From NCBI GenBank assembly GCA_045595725.1, contig JAZOAY010000011.1, positions 1 through 32,865 of the forward strand: a stretch of 32,865 nt of DNA, written 5' to 3'. The position numbers and the translations under genes were made by a program. Positions within the stretch are counted from its first letter, which is position 1. The number at the start of each line of letters is the position of its first letter. The DNA is from SIG575 sp045595725. Lineage in GTDB: Bacteria > Bacillota > Clostridia > Oscillospirales > Acutalibacteraceae. Of this stretch, positions 23,139 through 31,923 are shown one piece after another. The notes beneath the pieces are model-generated. The model was not told the origin of the DNA. It made no database searches and saw only the letters and a program-made list of their open reading frames with translations.

Positions 23139-25166
23139 ATGGAAAAAATCAAACTTGTAATTGACGGCAAAGAAATTGTAGCTTCAAAAGGTGTAACCAT
23201 TCTTTCTGCCGCTGAAGATAACGGAATTGAAATCCCCACACTCTGTCATCATGAAAGCGTAGCACTTTACGGTGCCTGCGGTTTATGTACTGTTGAAGTA
23301 GAAGGCATCCCGAAACTTCTTCGTGCATGTTCCTCAAAAGCAACTGACGGCATGGTAATTCACACAAATTCCGAAAGAGTAAAAAAATCAAGAAAAATTG
23401 CCCTTGAACTTCTTATGAGCGATCACACAGGAGACTGTATCGGTCCATGTTCTCTTAATTGTCCTGCAGGCACAGACTGTCAAGGGTATGTAAAACTTAT
23501 TTCTCAGGGCAGATTTCACGAAGCGGTTGCCCTTATAAAAGAAAAACTCCCCTTACCTGCATCTATAGGCAGAGTATGTCCTCATCCGTGCGAAAGCGCA
23601 TGCAGAAGACAAATGGTCGAAGACAGCATTTCAATCGCTTATCTGAAAGCCTTTGCCGCTGATGAAGATATGAAAGAGAATACTTTCTCCCCCACTGTTT
23701 CACCTGACACAGGCAAAAAAGTTGCCGTTATCGGCGGTGGTCCTGCAGGTCTGACAGTCTCTTATTTTCTCAGAACAAAAGGTCACTCTGTTACTGTTTT
23801 TGATGCGATGCCTCACATGGGCGGTATGCTAAGATACGGTATCCCCGAATACAGACTGCCGAAGAGAATTGTTGAAGCGGAAGTTATGCAGATTGCTTCT
23901 CTCGGTGTTGAAATGAAAAATAACGTGAAAATCGGCAAAGACATTTCTTTTGAAGATTTAAGAAAAGAATATGATGCAGTCATTGTTGCAATAGGTGCTT
24001 GGAAAAGTCTCTCCATGCGTTGTACAGGAGAAGAACTTGAAGGCGTTTTAGGTGGTATTGACTTCTTACGCGAAGTAAACGAAGGCAAAAAGCCTTGTAT
24101 CGGCAATAAAGTTGCCGTTATCGGCGGTGGCAACACAGCCATGGATGCCTGCAGAACTGCACGCCGCCTCGGTGCAGAAGAAGTTTACGTAATTTACAGA
24201 AGAACACGTAACGAAATGCCTGCAGAGAAAATCGAAATTGATGAAGCGGAAGAAGAAGGAGTAACATTTAAATTTCTTACAAACCCTGCTGAATTCATCG
24301 GTGAAAACGGCAAAGTAACAAGCATAAAACTCCAGGTTATGGAATTGGGTGAACCTGATATTTCAGGCAGACGTTCACCTGTTCCCACCAAAGGAAAATT
24401 TGAAAATCTGGATGTTGACACTGTAATTATGGCAATCGGTCAGAAAGTAAATACTACAGGTTTTGAAGAACTTGAACTTAATTCAAAGGGAATCATCTCT
24501 GCTGATGAAAAAACTTTCAGTACATCTCTTGAAGGAGTTTTTGCAGTAGGTGATGCTACAAACAGAGGTGCTTCTATCGCTATTGAAGCTATCGGCGAAG
24601 CAGAAAAGGCATCAAAAGTAATTGACGGTTATCTTCTCGGCATGGATATTCCGTACAGGAAACCTTTCGTTTCCGAAAAAACGGTAACACCGGAAATGCT
24701 CAAAGACAAAGAAAAACTCCCAAGGGCCGAAATGCCCATAAGAAATGCAGAAAAAAGAGTTAAATCCTTTGATGAAATCGCTCTCGGATTTACAAAAGAA
24801 CAAGCAATGAAAGAAGCTTCACGCTGTCTTGAATGCGGATGTCACGATTATCATGACTGCAAACTCATAAAATATGCAAATTGGTATGACATTAAACCTG
24901 AAAGATTTGAAGGAATGAAAAATATTTTCCCTAAAGAAAGGAAATTGGTTTCAATCGAACGTGACCAGAGCAAATGTATTCTCTGCGGACTTTGTGTAAG
25001 AGTTTGCGATGAAGTTGCAGAAAAAGGCATTTTAGGGCTTATTGGCAGAGGTTTCACAACAACAATAAAACCCGAGTTTCAGGATGAAAGTAGTATATCT
25101 TACTGCAAAGACTGTCACAAATGCGCCGATGCTTGTCCTACAGGAGCTTTGAAAATAATTAAATAA
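23139..25166 (+). CDS. NuoG-like ferredoxin fused to a GltD/NfnB-like flavoprotein
   Basis: A 675-residue fusion. Residues 1-75 are a plant-type [2Fe-2S] domain (Cys36, Cys47, Cys50, Cys64). Residues 95-160 hold the Cys motifs of GltD-type proteins (CIGPCSLNCPAGTDC and CPHPCESACRRQ). The core has two dinucleotide-binding motifs, KKVAVIGGGPAGL for FAD and NKVAVIGGGNTAMDA for NAD(P), with YRRTRNEMPA next to the second and the FAD end motif GVFAVGDATNRGA. The C-terminus has two [4Fe-4S] motifs (Cys613/616/619/623 and Cys656/659/662/666). The hydrogenase H-cluster domain is absent. With the two genes before it, it probably links NADH, ferredoxin and NADP(H). A GGAGG lies before the ATG. Confidence 0.92.
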   Translation: MEKIKLVIDGKEIVASKGVTILSAAEDNGIEIPTLCHHESVALYGACGLCTVEVEGIPKLLRACSSKATDGMVIHTNSERVKKSRKIALELLMSDHTGDCIGPCSLNCPAGTDCQGYVKLISQGRFHEAVALIKEKLPLPASIGRVCPHPCESACRRQMVEDSISIAYLKAFAADEDMKENTFSPTVSPDTGKKVAVIGGGPAGLTVSYFLRTKGHSVTVFDAMPHMGGMLRYGIPEYRLPKRIVEAEVMQIASLGVEMKNNVKIGKDISFEDLRKEYDAVIVAIGAWKSLSMRCTGEELEGVLGGIDFLREVNEGKKPCIGNKVAVIGGGNTAMDACRTARRLGAEEVYVIYRRTRNEMPAEKIEIDEAEEEGVTFKFLTNPAEFIGENGKVTSIKLQVMELGEPDISGRRSPVPTKGKFENLDVDTVIMAIGQKVNTTGFEELELNSKGIISADEKTFSTSLEGVFAVGDATNRGASIAIEAIGEAEKASKVIDGYLLGMDIPYRKPFVSEKTVTPEMLKDKEKLPRAEMPIRNAEKRVKSFDEIALGFTKEQAMKEASRCLECGCHDYHDCKLIKYANWYDIKPERFEGMKNIFPKERKLVSIERDQSKCILCGLCVRVCDEVAEKGILGLIGRGFTTTIKPEFQDESSISYCKDCHKCADACPTGALKIIK

Positions 25167-25173
25167 AAAGATT

Positions 25174-25208
25174 AAAGGAGTTGCTTTAAGTTAAAGCAAC
25201 TCCTTTTT
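25174..25208. terminator. Terminator between the redox operon and the peptidase
   Basis: A stem of about 14 bp with a 4-nt loop, AAAGGAGTTGCTTT / AAAGCAACTCCTTT, followed by TTTTT. The opposite side also has T-rich sequence, so it may serve both convergent units. Confidence 0.9.
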
Positions 25209-25211
25209 GTT

Positions 25212-26457
25212 TTACTTTTCAAAATTTCCGTTATCGTAGGTTTCAAGTACTTTTACGCTTGCCGCAAAGCAGTTTGCAAGTCCTTCCTCGTTCATGTTTG
25301 TATCAGTATCAAGACGTGTATGATAATATCTTTCAAGTTTATGATTAAGACCTGTAATTGATGCGGCTCTGTAACCTGCCTGAGTGAACGCTGCCGCATC
25401 ACATGCACCTCCGAAAGGAGGAACCCAACCTTTTTTTACATGGAACACCGATTTCTCTCGAACAATCGACAAATAAATCGCACACACCTTTGTCAGCTTT
25501 GACTGTACCGTTAAGGTCACGATAGTTTGCCATAAGATATTTAGGGTCGTAAATTGTGTCATACGCATAAAAAATTGTGGGAACATCTCTGAATTCGCCT
25601 TTGTGCATTTCGCACCATGCTTTTGATCCTCTGAGGCCGCATTCCTCTGACCCTGTAAGAATTACACCCACTTCCGTGTTCTCAAGTTCAACACCTTCAT
25701 CTTTAAGTGCTTTGAGAATTGCAATTCCCATATAACAACCTGAAAGATTATCATTTGCTCCATCTACAACGCGACGATAGTTTACCATAAAATAAAGTCC
25801 GATTACAAAAGGGACAAAAAGAAGTCCCCATAACGCAAGCTTGAAAACAAGTTCATCCGAAACAACATTCGCAAAGTCAAAACCATTTCTTAAAATATAC
25901 CAAACCGAAAGCACAAGATAATAAAGAGCACCTACCACAACAAGTACCATGTGCATGTCAAAGCCCACACCACCGAAAGCATAGTTTACGGGCCACTCCC
26001 ATGCTGCATCAGGATGACCGTTGAAAATTATTCTTCTCTTTGTTTCACCTGTACATTTTTTGATAGCAGTTACATTATAACTCGTTTTTTCTTTAAAAAA
26101 CGGGTCAATAAGTTGTTTATATGTTCCGAATTCGGCAAGAAAGATTATAAATCCCGCAGCAATAAGTACCGCTGACACAAAAGGAGAAACAAAAAACATA
26201 CCTACTGCAAGAAGTACAAGGGTCATTGTGAAAAATATCCAACCATAAAAAGCCCCTGAATGAAGTTTGAAGCTTTCAACTTTTACATCTTCACATCCGC
26301 AATCCTTTTCAAGCACCTTTGCCATATAGTCACAAGCCTGTTTTTCACCTTTTGAACCTGAATCCCTTTTTTCAAAATTCTTGATTATATAACCAATCTC
26401 TTCGACCATATAATCAGCCATTTTGTCTTTTTTCTCAATTATTCCTTTTAAATTCAT
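25212..26457 (-). pseudogene. M28-family metallopeptidase with membrane segments, frameshifted
   Basis: An aminopeptidase-like zinc peptidase split over two frames. The first part (26457 down to about 25438) has the zinc motif FNGHPDAAWEWP, the bridging GANDNLSG, the catalytic TGSEECGLRGS and YAYDTIYDPKY. Three to four hydrophobic segments lie between the N-terminus and GANDNLSG. At seven A (25431-25437) the frame passes to RLGSSFRRCM and stops at TGA (25399-25401). Removing one A restores KKGWVPPFGGACDAAAFTQ and YYHTRLDT, with the last zinc His, to the stop at 25212. The start is ATG 26457, with AGGTG 8 nt upstream. Either a one-base error or a real inactivating or slippage site. Confidence 0.88.
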
Positions 26458-26585
26458 CAATCTATCACCTTTCTTTGTAACAGCCTGTTTATTCTACAGA
26501 AAAAATTTGTTTAAAATGTTCGGTTAATGTTACCAAACTGTTAATGAATTTTCTGTAAATAATATGTTATATTTCTTAGTTCTGA

Positions 26586-26614
26586 TTGAACATACATTGC
26601 CGATATGCTACAAT
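26586..26614 (+). promoter_or_regulatory. Promoter of the phosphatidyltransferase gene
   Basis: TTGAAC (26586-26591), a 17-nt spacer and TACAAT (26609-26614). Transcription would start near 26621, only a few bases before the ribosome binding site AGAGGA (26624-26629). This rules out the upstream TTG at 26586 as a start codon. Confidence 0.78.
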
Positions 26615-26636
26615 AAATAAAAAAGAGGAATGCGAC

Positions 26637-27179
26637 ATAAAAAAACACCTTGCCAACATAGTAAGTTTAAGCCGCGTTGTCGGTTCAGTTATTTTATTCT
26701 TCTGTAAAAGTTTATCGAAAACATTTCTTTCTGTATACATATTCTGCGGTGTTACCGACCTTATTGACGGTCCTATTGCCAGAAAAACAAATAGCACAAG
26801 TACTCTTGGTGCAACCCTTGATACCATAGGCGATGTAATGACATATCTTGCCCTGACTAAAATTCTCATCATGAGAAAACTCGTTCCGTGGTGGATTTTA
26901 TCATGGATTCTCGGAGCAGGTGCAGTTTTCGGCGTGTGCAGTTTTGTTTCAAAGAAACGCTTTGAGAAACTGTATTTACCCCATACATATCTGGGAAAAT
27001 TTTTTGGCGGTGCAGTCTTTGTACTGCCTGTTGCAATGCAATTTATGCCCGGTTACATATGGATGTCAGTTATATGTTCTATAGCAAGTATTCATTCATT
27101 TGAATTGCTTTACATTCAGCTAAAAAATAGTGAACCACGGGATTTTGTTCCAACAATTTTTCACATTGAAAAAGTCTGA
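26637..27179 (+). CDS. CDP-alcohol phosphatidyltransferase family protein
   Basis: Membrane enzyme of phospholipid synthesis that swaps CMP of a CDP-alcohol for another alcohol. The complete signature D-x2-D-G-x2-A-R-x8-G-x3-D-x3-D is present as Asp41, Asp44, Gly45, Ala48, Arg49, Gly58, Asp62 and Asp66, followed by three to four hydrophobic segments. No ATG, GTG or TTG in frame fits. AGAGGA lies 7 nt before an ATA codon at 26637, which would give (M)KKHLANIVSLSR, 180 residues, a normal start for this family. An ATG at 26630 is in another frame, 1-2 nt from the ribosome binding site. The lipid product cannot be told. Confidence 0.82.
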   Translation: MKKHLANIVSLSRVVGSVILFFCKSLSKTFLSVYIFCGVTDLIDGPIARKTNSTSTLGATLDTIGDVMTYLALTKILIMRKLVPWWILSWILGAGAVFGVCSFVSKKRFEKLYLPHTYLGKFFGGAVFVLPVAMQFMPGYIWMSVICSIASIHSFELLYIQLKNSEPRDFVPTIFHIEKV

Positions 27180-27191
27180 TCATAAATCTAA

Positions 27192-27235
27192 AACCGACAA
27201 AGAGTTCAGCGGAAACTCTTTGTCGGTTATTTTTT
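27192..27235. terminator. Bidirectional terminator between phosphatidyltransferase and rarA
   Basis: Perfect 15-bp stem AACCGACAAAGAGTT / AACTCTTTGTCGGTT with a 7-nt loop, then T-rich sequence on the plus side and TTTTAGATTTAT on the minus side. It overlaps the stop codon of rarA. Confidence 0.9.
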
Positions 27236-28495
27236 ACCTTTTATTTTTTCCCAATACTCCTTGAACGCTTGTTCATTTTTGTTTTCTCCGGGAGTATAGT
27301 ATTTTTTGTTTTTAAGTTTATCGGGAAGATACTGCTGAGACACCCAATGGTTGGGATAATCGTGAGGATAATTATAAAACTGTCCTTTATTCTGATTATC
27401 TTCTCCGTCAAAGTGTTTATTCTGGAGTGTTCTTGGTATAGGGCCTGAAATCCCTTCCCTTAAATCAGCTGCAGCCATATCATAAGCAAGATATGCTGAA
27501 TTTGATTTGGGACTGTTGCAGACAAGAACTACTGCATCTGCAAGAGGAATTCTTGCCTCGGGAAGTCCTACCATAAGTGCAGAATCAACTGCCGCTTTGA
27601 CAATGGGAATTATCATGGGATATGCAAGTCCCACATCTTCACATGCACACACAAGAAGTCGTCTGCATGCCGACGGCAAATCACCCGCTTCAAGAAGTCT
27701 TGCGAGATAGTGAAGTGCTGCATCAGGGTCTGAACCTCTCATTGATTTCTGAAAAGCAGAAAGGATATCGTAGTGTTCATCACCCTCACGGTCATATTTC
27801 ATTGCACTTTTCTGCGTAAGCTCCTTCACATTTTCAAGAGTGACGCATCTTTTTCCGTCTTTTAATCTTGTAGAAAGAACACTCAGCTCAACGGTATTGA
27901 TAGCTTTTCTTACATCACCGCCACAACCTGAAGAAATATGCTTTATTGCCTCTTCTTCAACTTCAATTGTATCTCCCAGATGTTCTTCGTAAAGTTTAAA
28001 GCCACGCTTTACGGCTTTCATAATATCTTCAGCATCAACAGATTTGAATTCAAAAACAGTTGAACGGCTGAGAATTGCATTATAAACATAAAAGTACGGA
28101 TTTTCAGTAGTTGATGCAATAAGAGTTATAGAACCATTTTCAATGTATTCAAGGAGCGACTGTTGCTGTTTCTTATTAAAATACTGAATTTCGTCAAGGT
28201 AAAGCACAACTCCGTGAGGACTCTGAAAAGTATCGAGACTTGCCACAATTTCTTTGATATCTGAAATAGAGGCGTTTGTGCCGTTAAGTTTACAAAAACG
28301 TCTGTTTGTATTCTTTGCAATGATTTCCGCAAGTGTAGTTTTACCAACACCCGAAGGGCCGTAGAAAATAAGGTTGGGAATATTCCCGCTGTCAAGAATA
28401 TTCCTGAGTGCCTTACCTTCGTCAAGCAAGTGGTGCTGACCTACCATATCTTCAATTTTTGAAGGTCTTATCATATCTGCAAGCGGTGAAGACAT
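27227..28495 (-). CDS. rarA: Replication-associated recombination protein A (RarA/MgsA), AAA+ ATPase
   Basis: AAA+ ATPase of the clamp-loader-like family that acts at stalled replication forks. The 422-residue protein starts SPLADMIRPSKIEDMVGQ, a RarA hallmark. Walker A GPSGVGKTT is at 46-54 and Walker B LYLDEIQ at 98-104, then STTENPYF and a sensor region with GGDVRKAIN. The C-terminal tetramerisation domain has GSDPDAALHYLARLLEAG and ACEDVGLAYP. GGAGG lies 10 nt before the ATG. It is the last gene of the gltX-glnS run. Confidence 0.95.
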   Translation of the reverse strand: MSSPLADMIRPSKIEDMVGQHHLLDEGKALRNILDSGNIPNLIFYGPSGVGKTTLAEIIAKNTNRRFCKLNGTNASISDIKEIVASLDTFQSPHGVVLYLDEIQYFNKKQQQSLLEYIENGSITLIASTTENPYFYVYNAILSRSTVFEFKSVDAEDIMKAVKRGFKLYEEHLGDTIEVEEEAIKHISSGCGGDVRKAINTVELSVLSTRLKDGKRCVTLENVKELTQKSAMKYDREGDEHYDILSAFQKSMRGSDPDAALHYLARLLEAGDLPSACRRLLVCACEDVGLAYPMIIPIVKAAVDSALMVGLPEARIPLADAVVLVCNSPKSNSAYLAYDMAAADLREGISGPIPRTLQNKHFDGEDNQNKGQFYNYPHDYPNHWVSQQYLPDKLKNKKYYTPGENKNEQAFKEYWEKIKGKK

Positions 28496-28527
28496 TACGG
28501 TTGCACCTCCTTAAAATTATAACAATA

Positions 28528-29535
28528 TCACATCAAAGCCTGTGAAAAAATCATTTGCAAAAGGTAATAAACTGACATTCCGATAAGAAAAGCATTGAGA
28601 AATGATGTTCCTCCCTTTGCATAAAGATATGTGAAATAAGCTGAATTATTGGGCGAAATCGCTTTGATTTTTCCAACAGTTGTTTTTATATGACTGAGAT
28701 AAAATTTGTTCGCAAAAATTCCGCCGATAAAATTTATTATGGGGATAAGAAGCAAAAGCCCCCCCATAATCATAACTTCCGTCGGATGGTTTTCTACACC
28801 TTTTGAAATAAGTTCAGCAACGCGGTTATAAAATGCTTCATCAATAGTTTCCTGCATAAGTGCATCCTGATTTTCAAGAATAAAACTGAATGCCTCTCCG
28901 CAGATTTTTACATAAAATGTCATCACAAAGCACATTACCGCCATGATTAAACCCACAAAAGCAAAACCTGCTTTGTAAATTTTTCTGAAAAAGAACCATA
29001 AGGGTCCAAAAAGAAACGCCGCAAAATTGAATTTTGGTTTTCTGTTGTTTACTTTTGCATCAAGGAAAGTTTTGATGTAACTTTCTTTTCTTTTTTGGAT
29101 AAAGCATGCAGCTTCGCCAACCGTTACAGTTTTATCAGTATCAATAAAGTCATTATCATCAACGGGTTTTCCTTCTATAAATACAGAACCGCCTTTAGGA
29201 GGCTGAAACTGTTTCATCAACTGTTCGTTGAGAATCATCCCGCAGTTTGAACAACTGAATGCTTTCTTTTTATTAACTGCACCGCATTCAGGACAAGTAA
29301 TAGTTTCTTCATCTTCTTTTTGAACGGTTTCAGGTCCGGTAATTTTTTCAGGTTCTTTTTTCACAGCTTTCTGCCACACAAAACCATCCACGTGAAGATG
29401 CTCATTTGCACACTTTCCGTTTTCGTTAAAACAGTTTCTGTGATGTGGTGTTGCACACTCAGGGCATACAACAACTTCATCTTCTTCACTGAAAACGCCA
29501 CCACAAACGGGACATTTTTCATTTTCGTATCTCAT
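28528..29535 (-). CDS. Membrane protein with RING-like and ribbon zinc fingers (DUF2628-like)
   Basis: A 335-residue protein. The N-terminus has a cross-brace-like set of ligands: Cys8, Cys11, Cys24, Cys27, His31/His32, Cys35 and Cys42 (CPVCGG, CPECATPHHRNCF). It resembles the prokaryotic RING-finger type seen in several Clostridia. A second zinc ribbon has Cys81/84 and Cys95/98 (CPECGA, CSNCG). The C-terminal half holds four hydrophobic segments, with NFAAFLFGPLWFFFRKIY typical of DUF2628. It overlaps the preceding membrane protein gene by ATGA. Catalytic activity is not evident; the fingers may bind protein or nucleic acid at the membrane. Confidence 0.8.
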   Translation of the reverse strand: MRYENEKCPVCGGVFSEEDEVVVCPECATPHHRNCFNENGKCANEHLHVDGFVWQKAVKKEPEKITGPETVQKEDEETITCPECGAVNKKKAFSCSNCGMILNEQLMKQFQPPKGGSVFIEGKPVDDNDFIDTDKTVTVGEAACFIQKRKESYIKTFLDAKVNNRKPKFNFAAFLFGPLWFFFRKIYKAGFAFVGLIMAVMCFVMTFYVKICGEAFSFILENQDALMQETIDEAFYNRVAELISKGVENHPTEVMIMGGLLLLIPIINFIGGIFANKFYLSHIKTTVGKIKAISPNNSAYFTYLYAKGGTSFLNAFLIGMSVYYLLQMIFSQALM

Positions 29536-30188
29536 ACTTTTTTACCTTGCTTTTTACGTTTTTTGTTTCCATCTTCTTTATCAGATGTAAGAATAAATGA
29601 CAATGTCCAAAGAATAACTGCTGCAAAAAGCATTACCATAAATACCCATGCAGAAGAAAGATTTATTGTGTAAATCTTGGTAATAAAACTAAGTGCAGGG
29701 ATATCAAAGAGAGAACCGATTGTAACATCACCTGCAATAACGGGGGATGCAAACTTATTAAAGCTTATCATCATCCCGATGAGGGATACAATACCGCATC
29801 CGCTTAAAATCATGCGTGTTTTCTTTGCGTTTGTCACCGCTGAAACAATACATGTTACAAGTGCAATCACAAGGGTAACTGCAAAGAAAACCACCGCAGT
29901 CTCTATAAAAGGCATTACTGTTTCAGCCACAGGGTTTACCTCAGCATTTGCAAACATCTCTTTGAAGTCAATACCAAAACCTTTAAGTGTATCATAAAGC
30001 CAGTAAAGACTTACATTATCCTCTGTCATTCCGGTATCTGCTCCATCACTGAGTTTACCACCGAGAAGAGAATTGACAATATCATATCCTAAAATCTGGT
30101 AAACCCAATGGAGAATGGGTGTGAAAATCGCAACCGGAATTACTGCCAGAGACAAAAGAGCAGAAACAATTCTGTCAACTATTTTCAT
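29532..30188 (-). CDS. Hypothetical four-helix membrane protein
   Basis: A 218-residue protein I do not recognise. Four hydrophobic segments are seen: near the N-terminus (IVSALLSLAVIPVAIF), at about 90-115, at about 128-140 and near 180-200. A polar, extracytoplasmic-looking stretch with Asp/Glu lies between the first and second. The C-terminus is highly basic (KKRKKQGKKV) and so probably cytoplasmic. Its stop overlaps the start of the zinc-finger gene (ATGA), so the two are likely made together. It starts 20 nt after the glnS stop. Confidence 0.75.
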   Translation of the reverse strand: MKIVDRIVSALLSLAVIPVAIFTPILHWVYQILGYDIVNSLLGGKLSDGADTGMTEDNVSLYWLYDTLKGFGIDFKEMFANAEVNPVAETVMPFIETAVVFFAVTLVIALVTCIVSAVTNAKKTRMILSGCGIVSLIGMMISFNKFASPVIAGDVTIGSLFDIPALSFITKIYTINLSSAWVFMVMLFAAVILWTLSFILTSDKEDGNKKRKKQGKKV

Positions 30189-30207
30189 AGGTTTTACCTA
30201 CTTTCTT

Positions 30208-31890
30208 TTATTTTGCAGGTTTCCATGAGGAGTTAAGACCTACTGTTCTGTTGATTACAAGGTTATCAGGTGTGCTGTCTTTATCAACGCAGAAATAACC
30301 CTGTCTCATAAACTGGAACATGTCACCCTCTTTAATGTTTCTTAAGCCCCCTTCAAGAACGCTGTCTTTGAGGACAATAAGACTTTCGGGATTAAGGTTA
30401 TCTTTAAAACTTCCCTTTGACTCGTCTGAGGGATTTTCAGCATTGAAAAGTCTGTCATAAAGACGAACTTCCGCTTTCACACAGTCGTCCGCACTTACCC
30501 AATGGAGTGTACCTTTGACTTTTCTGCCGTCAGGTGTTTCACCGCCACGGCTTTCAGGGTCATAAGTACAGTGAAGGCAAGTAACATTTCCGTCTTCATC
30601 TGTTTCATAACTGTTACATGTAATATAATAAGCACTCTTGAGACGCACTTCATTGCCGGGAAAAAGTCTGAAATACTTTTTCACTGGCTCAATCATGAAG
30701 TCATCCTGTTCAACATAAATGTTTCTTGAGAAAGTAACTTCTCTCTTACCAAGTTCAGGTTTATCGGGGTTATTTTCAACCTCAATAACTTCCGTCTGTC
30801 CCTCAGGATAGTTGTCAATAACAACTTTAAGAGGTCTCAGCACTGCCATTGCTCTTGGTGCATTCTGATTAAGATTATCTCTTACACACGCTTCAAGAAG
30901 ACCGTAATCAACTACGCTGTATGCCTTTGAAACACCGATTTTATTACAAAATTCACGGATTGCTTCAGCAGGATAACCACGTCTTCTCATACCGCTGAGA
31001 GTTGCCATACGGGGGTCATTCCAACCGCTGACAATTCCGTCATTTACAAGTGCAAGACATTTTCTTTTACTTGTAAGAGAATAGTTAAGGTTAAGTCTTG
31101 CAAACTCAATCTGTCTTGGAGGTTCAACAAGTCCGAGTTCCTTTAAGAACCAGTCATAAAGAGGTCTGTGGTTTTCAAATTCAAGTGAACAAAGAGAATG
31201 AGTTACTTTTTCTGCAGCATCTGAAAGAGGATGTGCAAAGTCATACATAGGATAAACACACCATTTGTCACCTGTCTGATGATGTGAAACATGAGCTATT
31301 CTGTAAATTACAGGGTCACGCATGTTGATATTAGGAGAAGCCATGTCAATTTTCGCACGGAGAACTCTTGCACCATCGGGGAATTCGCCCTCTGTCATTC
31401 TTCTGAAAAGGTCAAGGTTTTCTTCAATTGAACGGTTTCTGTAGGGGCTTTCTTTACCGGGTTCTGTGAGAGTTCCTCTGTATTCTCTCATTTCATCCGC
31501 AGTAAGATCGCAGACAAAAGCTTTACCCATTTCGATAAGCTTTACTGCACAGTCATAAATGAAATCGAAATAACTTGATGCATAGTAGCAATCGTTCCAT
31601 TTGAAACCAAGCCATTCAATATCTTCCTTGATTGCATCAACGTATTCCATATCTTCCTTACTGGGATTTGTGTCATCAAGACGGAGATTGCAGACACCAC
31701 CATATTTCTTTGCGGTTGCAAAGTTAATACATATAGCCTTTGCATGCCCGATGTGAAGATATCCGTTAGGTTCGGGAGGAAAACGAGTCTGCACACGTGA
31801 GCAAACACCGTCTTCAAGGTCTTTATCAATAAAATCATGGATAAAGTTTGATGATACTTCTTTTTCCTTTTCTTCAATAATTTCTGCCAT
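30208..31890 (-). CDS. glnS: Glutaminyl-tRNA synthetase
   Basis: Class I synthetase that charges tRNA-Gln directly. The 560-residue protein has RFPPEPNGYLHIGHAKAI with HIGH at 46-49, LRLDDTNP and DWFLKELGL typical of GlnRS, and a KMSKS-type loop LTSKRKCL. The C-terminal half is the anticodon-binding beta-barrel pair. The open frame starts at TTG 31899, but AAGGA lies 10 nt before the ATG at 31890 and touches the TTG, so the ATG is preferred. It follows gltX by 33 nt. A direct GlnRS in Firmicutes is limited to some Clostridia; others use GluRS plus GatCAB. Confidence 0.96.
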   Translation of the reverse strand: MAEIIEEKEKEVSSNFIHDFIDKDLEDGVCSRVQTRFPPEPNGYLHIGHAKAICINFATAKKYGGVCNLRLDDTNPSKEDMEYVDAIKEDIEWLGFKWNDCYYASSYFDFIYDCAVKLIEMGKAFVCDLTADEMREYRGTLTEPGKESPYRNRSIEENLDLFRRMTEGEFPDGARVLRAKIDMASPNINMRDPVIYRIAHVSHHQTGDKWCVYPMYDFAHPLSDAAEKVTHSLCSLEFENHRPLYDWFLKELGLVEPPRQIEFARLNLNYSLTSKRKCLALVNDGIVSGWNDPRMATLSGMRRRGYPAEAIREFCNKIGVSKAYSVVDYGLLEACVRDNLNQNAPRAMAVLRPLKVVIDNYPEGQTEVIEVENNPDKPELGKREVTFSRNIYVEQDDFMIEPVKKYFRLFPGNEVRLKSAYYITCNSYETDEDGNVTCLHCTYDPESRGGETPDGRKVKGTLHWVSADDCVKAEVRLYDRLFNAENPSDESKGSFKDNLNPESLIVLKDSVLEGGLRNIKEGDMFQFMRQGYFCVDKDSTPDNLVINRTVGLNSSWKPAK

Positions 31891-31923
31891 TGTTTTCAAG
31901 TCCTTTCCTTTAAAAGGTTATGA

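Noticed and set aside
23139..25166. [FeFe] hydrogenase catalytic subunit
   Set aside because: The hydrogenase H-cluster Cys motifs are absent; the core is a GltD-type FAD/NAD(P) protein.
25431..25437. Programmed -1 ribosomal frameshift at the A run of the M28 peptidase
   Set aside because: The intact second half is in the +1 frame relative to the first, so a -1 slip would not join them; no stimulatory structure was seen.
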